Shown in pieces: positions 1 to 12,129 of a stretch of DNA of 64,000 bases. The first letter of the stretch is position 1. Every line of letters starts with the position of its first letter. The DNA is from Syngnathus acus (taxonomy: Eukaryota; Chordata; Actinopteri; Syngnathiformes; Syngnathidae): the NCBI RefSeq assembly GCF_901709675.1, contig NC_051087.1, forward strand, positions 11,967,384 to 12,031,383. Reading direction: 5' to 3'. Both the position numbers and the translations under genes were made by a program. The notes below the pieces were generated by a model, which saw only the letters and a program-made list of their open reading frames with translations, had not been told where the DNA came from and searched no databases.

Positions 1-38
1 AAATGTGTGCAGCTCTAACAACTTTTGTTTGTTTGTAG

Positions 39-1754
39 GCGTAACAGAGAAGGAGGCAGACTTGCGTTCTGCCTCTGCCTCACTGTTCCTGACTGGCCTG
101 CAGTGCCTGCTTTTTTCTTTGTGTGCCTCCATTCCCTCACTGCCTTTGCAGTACTTCACCTTTGTTTTGCAAGTCATCAACCGGTCCTTCATCTACGGGG
201 GAAATGCAGTCTTCATTAGCATTGTGTGAGTGGAAAAAAACCTTCTGGCAAATTCTCAACTGTCTCAACAAATTATAAACTGTCATTGTTTTTTCCTCAG
301 CTTTCCAGCTTGTCACTTTGGGAAGCTTTATGGCCTTGTCCTGTCCTTGTCAGCAGTATTCTCACTACTTCAGTACCCCTGCTTTGCACTCGTTAAAGGA
401 CCTCTTGGAGGAGATCCTTTTTATGTAAGTATTTGCACTGAAAATAAGGTTTTGTTGAATTTACTCAGTTTAATTTCAGGAAGCCCACAAATAGCAAAAA
501 TGTAAATTTGTGGGGGGGGATTTTTTCCCTTCCAAAACCTACAATTCTAATTTTTGGGGAAAAAAAAGACAAACATTTGTTTTATATTTTGGGCGGCAAT
601 GGGGTGATAAAAACTCCAATAACCCCCCCAAAATACAATATGTGAGTCTGTGGGTGCCGAATCGGTAATATGCAGGGGTCGACTGTACTCTTTATTGTCT
701 GCAAAAATATTCGACTGCAGATTCCTGAGTCACCTACAGTAGCTGACTGACACTTTATTTGTGTGCACTTCATTGTTTCATACTGCGGCCAAGTCGCGCA
801 CACATCAGAAGGAGACACAAGGAATTAAACAGAATTGATGCACAAACTAATTCTTTACATTCTATGGATGTAACTTCTTACAAAATGTTTTTATGACATA
901 CAAAGTGCTGTTTTCATTATTGAAAGACAACTTACAAACATTTCTTGGTACTTTTTGCAGGGGGTGCTGGAATACATTAATAGTATTTCTATTCATTCAT
1001 TTCAATAGTGAAAGATATTTGAGTGAGTTTTGAGTTACATGCGTCATCACAGAAAAAATGAACTTATATCTCAAGGTACCATTGTATATTGCTATTTACA
1101 TAATCATACTGGATGTTTTGCATGTGTCCCTGGAATTGTTGTCCTGGCTGAGGTAACTGCTCCTTTAAGTACTTTTAATGTTTTCAGTGACATCACAACC
1201 AGCAGGTTATCTTTCTTTAAACAGCGGTTACTTGCAGAACAAATATTTAGACTTGTTTCATAGAAAATAGATGGATGTACGTAACTATTATCAAGCTTTT
1301 GAACAGCAAACAGTCAGCTTGTCAAGTGAAGCTTGTTGCTAGGTGATGGTCCAACACATGACCATCAAATCCTAACATTAGCCAAAAATATCCACCCTGA
1401 CAAGTGTCCACAAGCTCACAAATTTTGCTCTTTGCGTGCTAATATCCACTTAGTTTTCATTTTCTTTTCTTTTCTTTTTTAAAGTTATAGGCAGTTAGCA
1501 TTTCTATGACCTATGTAATAAAGGTACAAAAATGAAGTTCAATCAAAAATCTCAACTTCTTTTGGTGAAATGGGCAAGTGATGAACTCTAGTGTTATTTA
1601 TGTGTTGCAGGTGGACATTGCCCTCACTCTGATCACTCTGCTGGTGTTTATCCATCCTTTGTACGTCTTTATCCACTGTCACAAATCAGCCGGTCTCAGG
1701 AGGAACCGGGAAACTGTCACATATAATGCCAAAGTACCCAATGTGTTGGAATAA
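39..1754 (+). CDS. slc43a3: SLC43A3-like transporter, C-terminal exons (partial)
   Basis: Three coding exons with consistent phases: 39-225, 301-424 and 1611-1754 (stop TAA 1752-1754). They encode about 151 residues, including the stretches QYFTFVLQVINRSFIYGG, FPACHFGKLYGLVLSLSA and DPFYV, then a hydrophobic helix and a polar cytoplasmic tail ending NVLE. These resemble the last helices of SLC43 major-facilitator transporters, and the FxHP-type final segment fits SLC43A3 (equilibrative nucleobase transporter) better than SLC43A1/A2. The protein would act in the plasma membrane. The gene enters from the left edge, so the start and first helices are missing. A poly(A) signal AATAAA lies at 2248-2253. 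Family assignment is firm; the paralogue choice is an inference from memory of the human protein. Confidence 0.85.
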
Positions 1755-3175
1755 CTTAAATGTGTGTACTTGTACCGTTAACAGTTTCAAGTGAGGTATA
1801 TTGTGGACATTTATGTATATCCTGTATATATACTGTAAGTAGTGATTGTCTGACGAAGCCTTCAGTCTAACTGGTTAAAAAAAAAGGTGGACTTCATCAG
1901 CTTCATAGGCACACGATCCCACCTGCTGGTCAAAACCTTGAATGCCATTTTAATGAAATGTGATGGCCCTTTTTTAAAAAGATCATAGGGAGATGTTTTA
2001 GTTGAACACAGTTTATGCGTTCAATATGGGTAGGAAGAATTTATCTAGAACTTATCGAGTCCTACCCCTTGTTTTGCATAATAATCACACTGAATAACCA
2101 CAATTTGATTTTGTGTGGACTCAGTTGATTTTACTTTTATAGCTCTCCGGCTATGAAGAAACTCCAGTAAAATACACCCATGAAGAAATGTAAACTTTAA
2201 TTTGTCATCTGATGTCACTCATCCATAACCAATGCGTTAATAATAATAATAAAAAACAACACTTTATGGAATTCTTGACTCTCTCCAAACCTTGGTACAT
2301 CACATGTAACCATTACATACAATCTGTTGACAAGACATTTGTGATGGATGTACATTGAAAATTATTGCAACACAAGACCTTTAAGCATGTGGTTGTGTTT
2401 GAGGTTTGTAAAGTGTCAGGTGTTACATGATGGGAGATTCTCTGTTAATAGGGGACAATTTGTAAGACAGTGGTGAGGCCAGCCATGATGTACGCATTGG
2501 AGACTGGAGGTGGTGGAAATGATAATAATGAGGATTATCTTTAGGTGTCACTAGGTTGGATAGGATTAGAAATAGGATGCTCAGAGGAACAGCCAAGTTT
2601 AGATGTTTTGGGACAAAGATAGAGCTGACTTGGGTGTTTTGGTCACATCCAAAGAGGAGAGAGCTATATTGAGGATGGAGCTGACAGACAAGAGAGGTGG
2701 AGAAGATTCATGGATCCAATATAGTGCAGGAAGACATGAAGGCAGGTGGCCTCTGAGAGAATGATGCTGATGGAAAAGGATGACATGCTGAGGAAGAGAA
2801 GAACTGGTGTTTGAGGATCTGTTGAAAATGTTCAAAATAAATTCAAATTAAATCCAACATTTCATTTCTCAACAGTTGTACAGAAATCAGTGGACGCAAT
2901 ACCTGGGTGAGCTTTAAAAGCTAAGAAATCCAAAGTTCATGTAAGGTTTTCATTAAAAATAAATAATAATTCTGACTTTAGAGTCAGAAAGTGGGAATTC
3001 TCACTTAAAAGTCAGAATTCTGACTTTATTCTCGAAATTCTGACTTTAAAGTGAGAAGTCCCACTTTGGAGTCAGAAATCTGAGAAATAAAAAGTCAGAA
3101 TCCTGTCACCCCCCCCCCCCCCCCCTTTTTTTATTTTTCTTCACCGGCCCTAATCATCTTCCGTAGTACTATTCG
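1755..3175. other. SLC43A3 3' region and intergenic DNA
   Basis: No coding region is supported. It contains the probable SLC43A3 3' UTR, with AATAAA at 2248-2253. From about 2975 to 3085 the motif TTCTGACTTT and its complement AAAGTCAGAA recur in both orientations, followed by a homopolymer C/T run at 3110-3131. Confidence 0.6.
2975..3085. repeat. Clustered TTCTGACTTT / AAAGTCAGAA direct and inverted repeats
   Basis: Several near-identical copies of a roughly 10-bp word occur in alternating orientation with GTGAG/CTCAC spacers, giving an imperfect palindromic minisatellite. The family is not identified. Confidence 0.7.
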
Positions 3176-3230
3176 ATGACTACAAAGTGCATGTTCTTGT
3201 TATTTATAATTTTTTCCTTTTCCGCAGCTA

Positions 3231-3352
3231 GCGTCACCATTCACTTTGATGACGACAACGCCCTGCGACAGCCAGGGTTGCCAGATACTCATGTCAACAG
3301 TTGTGCGCACAAAGCTGCAGAACAAATAAATGATTGCGACTCCATTGCCAAG
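3231..3352 (+). other. Possible non-coding first exon of the coiled-coil gene
   Basis: A CpG-containing segment ends in a good donor (CCAAG|GTAAGA at 3352/3353). A plausible acceptor (CATTCTAG|AC) lies at 4018/4019, 23 bp before the ATG at 4042. The two would make a 5' UTR intron of about 666 bp for the downstream coiled-coil locus. There is no coding support, and the upstream limit is a guess. Confidence 0.3.
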
Positions 3353-4041
3353 GTAAGATTAAATATCGTTATTGCTCATTAAATATTCAACTAAATATCC
3401 AAAACACCACTATTTATTCTAGACCCAAATGGTGTCAAGTTTTAAACGTTTATCCCACACTGGCGATAAAACAAAACCAAAAACAAGCATTGACCAACTT
3501 AGCGTTATTTCGAATAGCCATTAGTTTTACCGCATTATACTGCGTGACTGTGCATTGTAATGTCAAAAGCCCAAACTGAATCGAGATTGTGATGTTTGCT
3601 TATTCACTCTGCTGCGTTTATTACGTTTCCATTTTTCATCGTTGGTTCACGCAAATGTTGGCAGTAAACCATATCATTTAGGAGAGCATATGCAGTATTT
3701 TCTTTCCACTTCACTTTTTACCTGAATTCCTCCAGTCTGGCAACACGATTATCCCCATGGGGGAATTCACACTTGTAATTTCTCGAAACAGACCCGTACC
3801 CGGATCACACCACTCTCACTTGCTGTAAATTTCATGTCAAGTTTTTGTCTAATATACCGGAACTCTACGATCTAATTATTTATATATGTTAAACGTTGCG
3901 TGTAAAACCGCAGCGAAAGCTGTTATGGTTGCAATGGCTTGCCGTAGGCGTTTGTGTTACCATGGCGACTAAACTTTAACAGTTGATGAGCTGACCATAT
4001 TATCTGTACACATTCTAGACCCAGACACAGTGTTTTGAAAA

Positions 4042-5350
4042 ATGGAAAATTACTTTGTTCCCGAGTTGCCAGCTATTGTGAGGGCTCTCGAACGTGTCAA
4101 GGATTTAGATAAGCAGTTTCAGGAAGAGAGAATTTCTTTCTCTGCTGAGGCCGGCCGTAACCTGGCTGAGCTATCCACAGCCATCACTGAACTGAAGGCA
4201 GAGAAAAATGCTGCACATGAATATTTACATATAGAGGTAATCGAAAACAGTAAGACGAGACAGCAAATTAGCAACACAAAGCCCAATGTGGAGGCTCCTC
4301 CGGAATTCAAAGCTCAAGAAGTAAAGCAGCTCCAGCAAGATCTCAAGATGATCTCTCAACTCCAGGAAGCCACAGAGAGGAACTTGGAAGCACTTCACAG
4401 TCAAACCGAATCGCTGCAACAAGAGCGAGAATGTGCTAAAGAGTATGATGGCGCCTTTGCTGCTTTGAATGATTGTATCACCCTCAAGAACAGCTTGCAG
4501 TTGTCAGCTTGATCACACACAGCTACAGATAGAGGACCTGAAGAATGGCATTGCTTCTGCACAAGAGATGACAGCGACATTGCAAACATGTCCCTTGACA
4601 GAGAGGCTTTCTCAGTGCAACAGGACAACCTGTCAAGCAATATTTGCCATGATGAAGAAAAAAAGAAGCAGCAGAAGCAGGTGATCATGAATCACAGAAG
4701 CAATTTGGAAAGCGTTAATGACAAAAAAACAAGCCGTATGTGACTGTCTGGACACAATCCAAGGTGATATTTCAGAAATGGAGAAAAACCTGCACAGACT
4801 AACCACATCTCATTGCCAGTGTGAGAAAGAGCCGCAAGGAAACAGAAGCAAATGTTAAAGGAGGAGTTGAATGAGTTAAGTAGTCCCATCAGCATGACTG
4901 TACAGTTTCTTAAAGAAGAAATTGTCACTGTTGATGAGCAGATAGAAAACACCAGAAAAATCAGGATCTTCTTGCCGTGGCTCCCTCACCCAAATGTACG
5001 AGGCTACAACAAGAGGAAGAAGAAGTAAGAGCGCAGCATTTCCACGTCTCACAGCAGCTCGAGCAATCACAGCTGCAGCTGGAAATTTGCACGGCGTTCT
5101 TGGCCAGACATGGCAAGGAGAACCAGAAAATGCAGCGCCACATTGGAGAACTCAGAGAAGCTGACAGCAGCTTGAGGAGAAAGAAGAGCTTCTGAAGCAG
5201 TGGGAGAGCAAGTGTGATGAGGAGCAGCCGTGACACCATGACTTGGAAATGCTCACCTTAGAGCTGAGGAGGAGGAGAAATGATCTGGAGCTGGCAAATG
5301 AGGAACTGATGATGAGTACCAAGACACTCCTTGAGCCCAAACAAGAATTT
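4042..5350 (+). pseudogene. Coiled-coil protein gene resembling CCDC175, frame-broken
   Basis: The first open part (4042-4512, 156 codons) starts MENYFVPELPAIVRALERV and is a heptad-rich coiled coil. Coiled-coil sense then continues to about 5350 but changes frame near 4505, 4570, 4730, 4830, 4975 and 5190, with stops in every frame. Examples of the later segments are EEKKKQQKQ, KEEIVTVDEQ and QLEQSQLQLEIC. No introns are visible inside the coding part. The spacing of AL-E, EA, L and IE residues near the N-terminus recalls CCDC175, a vertebrate coiled-coil protein of unknown function; this is a weak match made from memory. The locus is either a processed copy or a decayed gene. A 5' UTR intron would argue against a processed copy. 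Sequencing error could explain one shift but hardly all. Confidence 0.55.
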
Positions 5351-5560
5351 GCCCCAAACAACAAAAATAATACCAATAATAATGTAAAGACAAAACAAAA
5401 TTGCTGAGCTCAATAAATTATAGTTCTATTCCAGAAAATTCCCCAAAACAACAAAATAATATTATGTAAAAACAAAACAATTGCAGAGCTCAATAAATTC
5501 TTGTTCTATTCCAGTAATTTCTCTAAAACAACAAAAATAATAACAATTATTAATGTTTTA
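5345..5560. repeat. Imperfect tandem repeat, about 90-bp unit, 2-2.5 copies
   Basis: The block AACAACAAAAATAAT ... GAGCTCAATAAATT ... TTCTATTCCAG recurs starting near 5355, 5440 and 5525. It lies directly after the broken coiled-coil frame. Confidence 0.7.
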
Positions 5561-6052
5561 TATTTACTGTATATTGCATTTGTCATCGCATTCAAAATAT
5601 ATTACAAGCAATTATAATTAGTGAAGATAGAATTCTGAAATGATTGGTTCACTTTTTTATCACATCTACTACCAAATTGACTGTATATTAATTACAAAGC
5701 AAACTTTTCATATTTCTTAAAACATTTCTCTGTACTGTTGATTGGGAAGCTCAATGTGCAACAGATGATAAACTCTCATGTTGACTTCAGGCGGAGCCTG
5801 GGAGAACAAGCCAACTCCATGCTGGAACCCCAGTGCAAAGATTCAAACCCAGAACCTTTCAACATGGTGGCAGACATGCTTAAGGTTAACCAATCTTCTG
5901 TCACAATAAATCCCTGGCATTTGCACTTCTCCAGATCCCTTAGAAACTGGTGGGCAAACTTTCTCACAAGCACTCCATATTTTGCTGAAGCTATTTCGGA
6001 ATGTACGTAAATAAATGTGTACGTATTGGCTAGATTGCAAATGACTCCATAT

Positions 6053-6066
6053 CCACCAGAGGGCAG
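6053..6066 (+). promoter_or_regulatory. CTCF-like motif
   Basis: CCACCAGAGGGCAG fits the core CTCF consensus. Motif match only; similar words are also frequent in fish interspersed repeats. Confidence 0.3.
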
Positions 6067-6824
6067 GATTAACAATCTCTCCCTCTCTCTCTCTCGCTCT
6101 CTTGCTGTCTCACTCGTTCTCACTCTCCCCCTCTTAAATGACCTTGCAATGTAGTTAGAGGGGTCAAGCAAGCACCCGGGCTGGCAACAAACCGGCTGAC
6201 AGCTGCGTCCCCACAGTGGGACTTTTGTAACCCTAGGAACCACTTTAAGGACCTCATGCAGGCAAAACAACATGAGGGGAAAATAAGGAAGACAAAAAAC
6301 GAAGAAAAGACAACAGGTAACTTGTCAGATTACTTGTCAGTAATTATCTTTGTTCTCGTTGGCGTGTTTACAGTCTGTGTGTTTGTTATTGTTGTCTGAC
6401 TGTTAATGGGTTAGCCTGCCAGAACGTGCTTGGATATTGCCTGCCGGTACATTGCCGCAGTTTTATTATATCTGTTTTTTTTTTTGTTGAATATGGAAAC
6501 AATTTTTCTTTAAATGATGAGTGTTATTTTTTTCATTATTAGTTGAAAGACGTGTTGGTTGTTACACTCCATAAGTTCAACCTATTTTTAGCCATGTGAA
6601 GTTTGGCAGCTCTCACAAACAAGTTGTAATCTCACAAGAGGTACAACAATTAAATGCTGAATAATTATCAAATTAATATTTTTGATGTGATTAATTGTTT
6701 GTTTTGATTTAAAATTGACCTAATATTTGTAACTTCAGCTTTCCAACAGAAAGTACTGTATTACATGATTTCTATAGTCCTCCATGAAAGCAGTGATTAC
6801 CTTTTGTGCAGAATAAAAATAATC

Positions 6825-7000
6825 CATCCATCTTCAACACCATTTATCCTATTCAAGATCATGGGAGGTGCTGGAGCCTATCTCAGCTGACATTGAGCCA
6901 AAGGCTGACTACACCCTGAACTGGTTCCTTGCCAGTCCGCAGGGCACTTAGAGAGAGAGACAATCAATCACACTGCCACTGAGTGGGAATCAATACCACG
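6825..7000 (+). repeat. Degraded dispersed teleost repeat (ATCCATCCATC...CACCCTGAACTGG type)
   Basis: Shares its word order with other fragments in this window, near 31950-32045, 39040-39145, 46625-46690, 50025-50345 and 60325-60425: ATCCATC start, 'GGAGCCTAnCnCAGCTGnC' block, 'ACACCCTGnAnTGG' block. It is recognised as a common fish interspersed repeat; the exact family was not determined. Confidence 0.6.
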
Positions 7001-8173
7001 CTTTTGATTTTATAGCTTATAGTAAAAACATGACAGTGAAATTGGCATGCAAATTGACCTAATGGCAAACAGTAAACAGTACTGTAATGTCATGAGGCAA
7101 TTTCCTTTTCCCAGTTTGGAAATGTCAATGTCCTCCTAAAGTGTACAAGTCTCTGTCCCCCTCCCTTCTCGTACTCTGTCTCTCTCTCAACCCGTCTCTC
7201 GCTCTCTCCGTCTGTTTCTCTCTCGCTCTCTCTCCCTTTGAATAAGGGTAGACGTTGCATGTGTCGTGACTTGATGCTGGTGCGCACAGACATGAGTCAT
7301 CGTTCGTAGGCCACGAGAAGCTTCTGTTCTGTTTGACCGTGCTGCATCATAGCATTTAACACTGAGAGCATGTCCTCTACGAGAGGATTCATTCAGGTGG
7401 CAGAGCAAAATATTTCCAAGTATGTTATCTTAGGAACCCGCTTACGAAAACCAGTCTTCTGTTATCAGAATCTAGCAGCATAGCTTTAGCTCTGATAAGC
7501 TCTCGTTCTAAAGTGTGATCTGTAAATGAGCAATGAGCATAGTGCAATGTGCAGTGTACATTTCCCAACCTGTTGAATTTGCAAGAATTTTACTTTTTAT
7601 TACTTATTACTTTACTTTTTACGTCTTTTTATTTTGGCAGTTCTGCAAAACTGTCCATTTTCTATTTTGGCACTGGTCCATCTTCACAGAATACTGTACT
7701 GGTCATCTTGTCGTGGAAAAGTAAATGTGAGAAATGACGCTTGTGAAACCACAACTAGGAGGTGTTGCTGCATGCTTACAGTGAAAGACATTGCTTAACT
7801 CCAGGGAGGCACACACACGCACATACCCTACACACAACGGTTGCTATGTGACATTGCAGAAATCAGTTAGCTTTTGGCGTGTCACCAATGGGTATTAATT
7901 CATGTGAAAGGCTACCAGTTTCAAATTATGAGAGAAATTCACAGTGTCCCATCATCTGTAAGTTATTTTTAGAGCAGGTTCATGGGCTGCTCGGGTGGTC
8001 CTTAAGGGCTACCTGGTGCTCACGGGGAGCACGTTGGTGTCCCTTTAGTTCACACTGTGTTAATGTTCCCCTGATGGTGCCAAATGCACCATTGTGTGTG
8101 CGTCAGAGTGTTGTGATAGAGGAGCACTCTGCTCACACACTGCCTCAGGGCACATGACCTCACATAGTTCTTA

Positions 8174-8260
8174 ATGGGCGGGATGCCGTCAGATTCTCCT
8201 TCTGCCATAAAGTGGCTTTATAAGCTGCGGGAAGCACAGCTCAACGTGAGATATTTGCTT
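8174..8260 (+). promoter_or_regulatory. Probable NOCT promoter (GC box and TATA-like box)
   Basis: GGGCGG lies at about 8176-8181 and TTTATAAG at about 8217-8224. The latter is roughly 100 bp before the chosen ATG at 8321 and 110 bp before the exon-1 donor at 8333/8334. Because the TATA-like box sits after the longer in-frame ATG at 8174, the shorter start is preferred. Confidence 0.45.
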
Positions 8261-8320
8261 ACACTCACGGAAATCACATCGGTCGCTTTCATCTTCATCG
8301 AGCACGCAGCGGACATAGTG

Positions 8321-11300
8321 ATGCAGACATTGAGTAAGCGCCTGTCGTTACTGTCATTGTTGTATTTATGATGTGTGTGTAATGTTTAGGGAGACAACAT
8401 TTGAAGGTTTTAAAATGAATGGCATCTGCTGTTTTCACGTCATTATTAGAACATATAGCTGTATGTCTTGAACCTGGCACCCCAAGATGTGGTAGCAATA
8501 AGTATACTGGTACTCTCAATATTGTTACTTTGGTAGCATGGACTCGCCACTAATGTGAATTTTTCCATATTAGTTTGTGTTAGGGCCTGACTGATTTAAT
8601 CAGATGGCTAATTCAATCAGCCAGCCAAATGTGTGCAAAATACCTAGAACGTAAGTGTAATGTGATAGTATGAATTGAATGTTTGCTGGACTATGAACAA
8701 TAACATGTTTTGGCAGGTCAACTGCAAATCAATATGACCCACTTAGCTTTCGCTGATTTGGCACGCTTGCGACAATAACATGTGGGACATGTAAACATTC
8801 TAATGCAATACTATCATACCGTATTCCACTTTGTTAGGGGAATGGGGGGTGTCTGACATTGATCATTGAGCCCTTTTACGCTTCAGTGATTTTCCACTAA
8901 GTGGTTTTGTGTCACTGACCAGTTGCTGTGTCAAGCTGTTAGGTTTTCAAAGGGCAGGAGTTTAATCCTCCAGGTAATTGATAGGATATGCCTCAGTGCA
9001 TGCATGGACACACTCAAAATGTGCTCCTGTACACACAGACTAAGTGGAAATTTCAAATCTTTCTCGTACTTGGAGATTGAACACGTTTCCCCTTTTCACA
9101 GAAGAAGCTAAGAAAGGAGCTTCTTTCAGATTACAAACACGTACATCAATTCATTTTGTCTAGCCCTTGTCCTCATGAATAATTTTTTTTTTCATTTATA
9201 CTTGTGTGTAAAGTGTAAGTAAGATTTCACATTTGTGTTGATGTTGTTCTTCGCAGGATACCCAATGGGTGGCAGAGCCACCAGGTTGTACAGCGCTTTG
9301 GCCCACACCATAAGCAGCAGCGATGCCAGCAGCCATCGTGTTCCCCTCCCTCTGACCCACTTGGACCCTTACCAGCCAGCGGACGCAACCCTGGATCCTG
9401 ATTTCTGCCAGGTGACCGACCATCTGTTTTTAACGTGGACAACACTTAAATCGTACTTAATTAATTTGATAAATAATAATAATAATAATAATTTAATATC
9501 TGTGAATTGGAAATGACAGCGTGTGTTTGCTCTGTCTTCCAGGAGCAAAATGGGTCCCCATTGAGTCCCCTCAATGCAGCCGAGGTTATGAGGCAGTGCG
9601 AGGTGGCACTCGGTGATGGAGCGCCACGCTTCCACAGGAATTTCATTCGACATTCGAATGGCAACGGCCACAGCATCCGGGTGATGCAGTGGAACATTCT
9701 GGCCCAAGGTAGGAAGCTGTCGGACACCATGTTTTCACTAATCTTCTGGCCACACGTTTGTACTTCAGAAATAAAAGCCTTTTTGGTGCGCATAAACAGT
9801 TAAATCTAATATGAAATCAGAATTGTGGAAAGAGCTTGGTAGTTATGCCAGACAGATCCTTTTTCTTAGTTTCCAAGACTGGCAGTGTCACAAACACAAA
9901 AGTGGCCTAAAATGTGACTCGTGACTGGGGTATGTCACAACTCTGACTGTGTTCCCATGGTAGCAAACGGTAAAAAAAAAAAAAAAACTGTGCAAAGCAT
10001 TGATTTAGATCTTGTTTGGCGATGGTGTGTAAACAGTTGAATGAAGCTCAGAGCCACAGTGTTTTTGATGGGCGAGGTGTAAGTGTACGGTACTAGGTAA
10101 AAAAAAAAAAGTTTAGGCCATTGCATGCAGTTTGAGCAATTAAGTCAGCACCTGAGCAGTACCAATGGTACTTTTACAACACTGAGAATCACATATTTTT
10201 TTAATTGAATGATTTCCAATTGATTTCATTTAAATTAACTAACCACTTAGTTTTCTAAAATAAATGGTTAACATAAACTTTGACTTTTTTTACCTAATAT
10301 TTTACCTAATAAGTTCAACAATTTAGCACTTTATTTAATGACTTATACATATAATAATATCTGTCAAATACCACTACTACTACTACTACTAATAATAATA
10401 ATAAAAACACATGAATATATTTATCAAATACTTTTTTAAAACTAAAAATATGATGTAAAATTGTTTTTAAGGACAATGGGGGAAAAAAAAGAATTTTAGG
10501 AAAAAGATGCTAAATGAATACAACTTTTGATGATGTTAATTCTCAATTACCCAAATTAACGACATTGCAGCTGTGTGTGGCCTATATATATATATATATA
10601 TAGCGGCTATAGTTTGCATAGCTGGACATGCATTGTAAGACATACTAGTAGAGTCCTAATAAGATGAAGAACTCAAAAAGTGTGAAAGCAGAAGCACAGT
10701 CAATGGCAGTCTAAAAGTCTCAAAGTTCCATCTCTTTCTTATCAGCTCTCGGCGAAGGACTTGACAGTTTTGTGCTGTGTCCTCCGGAGGCACTCAGCTG
10801 GTCCCGAAGGAAGTACCTCATCTTAGACGAGATCCTGACCTACCGACCTCACATCCTGTGTCTGCAGGAGGTGGACCACTACTTCGACACCCTGCAGCCA
10901 GTTCTAGGCCGTCTGGGTTACAGCAGCAGGTTCTGCCCGAAGCCCTGGTCGCCGTGTCTGGATGTAGAGGGCAACAACGGCCCTGATGGCTGTGCGCTCT
11001 TCTTTGATGAGTCACGCTTCGAGTTTTTGGATTGCGTCAGTTTACGGCTTTCTGCCATGATGATTCCAACCAATCAGGTCAGTGCAAACTTTTTTTATGT
11101 CACAATCAAGCGCTGCGTTACAGCAAAACTGCAATTGACACCCCCAAAAGATTTATGATCGCAAAAGGATGCCACAAGATGGCAGCAAAGCAGCTTTTTT
11201 TCTAAATGAAACGCCTAAACGACAGGTCCTTGACACTAAGATGCCATAAAAAAGCAGTAGAGCTCTTCTTTTAAGTTAGGATCCTCAGTTCACCAAAATA

Positions 11301-12129
11301 TGGTTCATTGGCACCAAATGTCGCATGATGGTCCCAAAAATGAGACTTTTATTGCTAGAAACAGCAATTGGGTGAGTTTCTAAACAAACCACAAAGGATA
11401 GATGATAAAAAAAAAATCCAGTAATGAGTGAATTCATTTGCAGGGCTGGCCGTGCATATGCAAGTCAGGGACTGTGTCTTGGCATCACATGTACTGTTAG
11501 CGAATCTGGCTTTCGTTACCATGATGACTGTAGGCTGAGCCCTGGTATTATGGCTCTTTTTCTCAAAACCCGTGAAGCATGTCTAACATGCCGCTCTGTC
11601 ATCTCAGGTTGCTTTGGTGATGATACTGCGTTGCCGAAGCTCAAGGAAGTGCGTGTGCGTAGCCGTGACCCACCTGAAGGCCCGCTCCGGCTGGGAGTGG
11701 CTCCGCAGTTCCCAGGGGTCGGACCTCCTGCGTCAAGTCCAAAATGTGGTCCAAAAACATGCGGCAAAAACATCGGAAGACTCAGATTTTCACATCCCAT
11801 TGCTCATATGCGGGGATTTCAACGCAGTCCCAACTGAGGAGGTGTACTGTCGCTTTATGTCTTCTCCTCTTGGCTTGGACTCGGCTTACAAGAAACTCAG
11901 CCACGATTGTTTGACTGAGCCCCAGTACACAACGTGGAAAATTCGCCCGACGGGTGAATGCTGCACCACTCTGGATTATATTTGGTATAGTCAGGACATG
12001 CTGAGAGTGGATGCCCTCTTGGACATGCCATCAGAGGAAGAGATTGGCCCTAACAGGCTTCCGTCCTTCAGCTATCCTTCAGACCACCTCTCTCTGGTTT
12101 GTGACTTCAGCTTTAAGGAGGACGAGTGA
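8321..12129 (+). CDS. noct: Nocturnin (circadian NADP(H) 2'-phosphatase / CCR4-type fold)
   Basis: Exons: 8321-8333, 9257-9411, 9543-9708, 10746-11077 and 11608-12129 (stop TGA). All junction phases agree, giving 395 aa. The endonuclease/exonuclease/phosphatase fold is complete. VMQWNILAQALGEG opens the domain, LCLQEVDHYFD carries the metal-binding Glu, PKPWSPCLDVEGNNGPDGCA and THLKARSGWEW follow, CGDFNAVP holds the catalytic Asp/Asn and PSDHLSLVCDF the catalytic His. In mammals this enzyme, first described as a deadenylase, removes the 2'-phosphate of NADP(H), and its expression is circadian. The segment PMGGRATRLYSALA matches the internal start used for the cytosolic form in mammals; its Met is at 9265. 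Exon 1 is uncertain: an in-frame ATG at 8174 would add 49 residues. The catalytic part is secure. Confidence 0.93.

Larger units (their letters stand above)
5560..8150. other. Intergenic DNA between the coiled-coil pseudogene and NOCT
   Basis: No gene recognised. Contents: a CTCF-like word at 6053-6066; pyrimidine-rich CT tracts at 6076-6136 and 7174-7238; and at about 6825-7000 a degraded copy of a dispersed teleost repeat with the phrases ATCCATCCATCTTC, TGGAGCCTATCTCAGCTGAC and ACACCCTGAACTGG. Confidence 0.6.

Noticed and set aside
5776-6273. Minus-strand frame of 165 codons with an RERERER run
   Set aside because: The run comes from a CT microsatellite; no family, splice or codon support.
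11424-11837. Plus-strand frame of 137 codons over the NOCT intron and last exon
   Set aside because: Crosses the splice acceptor at 11607/11608 in the wrong frame; the nocturnin frame is the conserved one.
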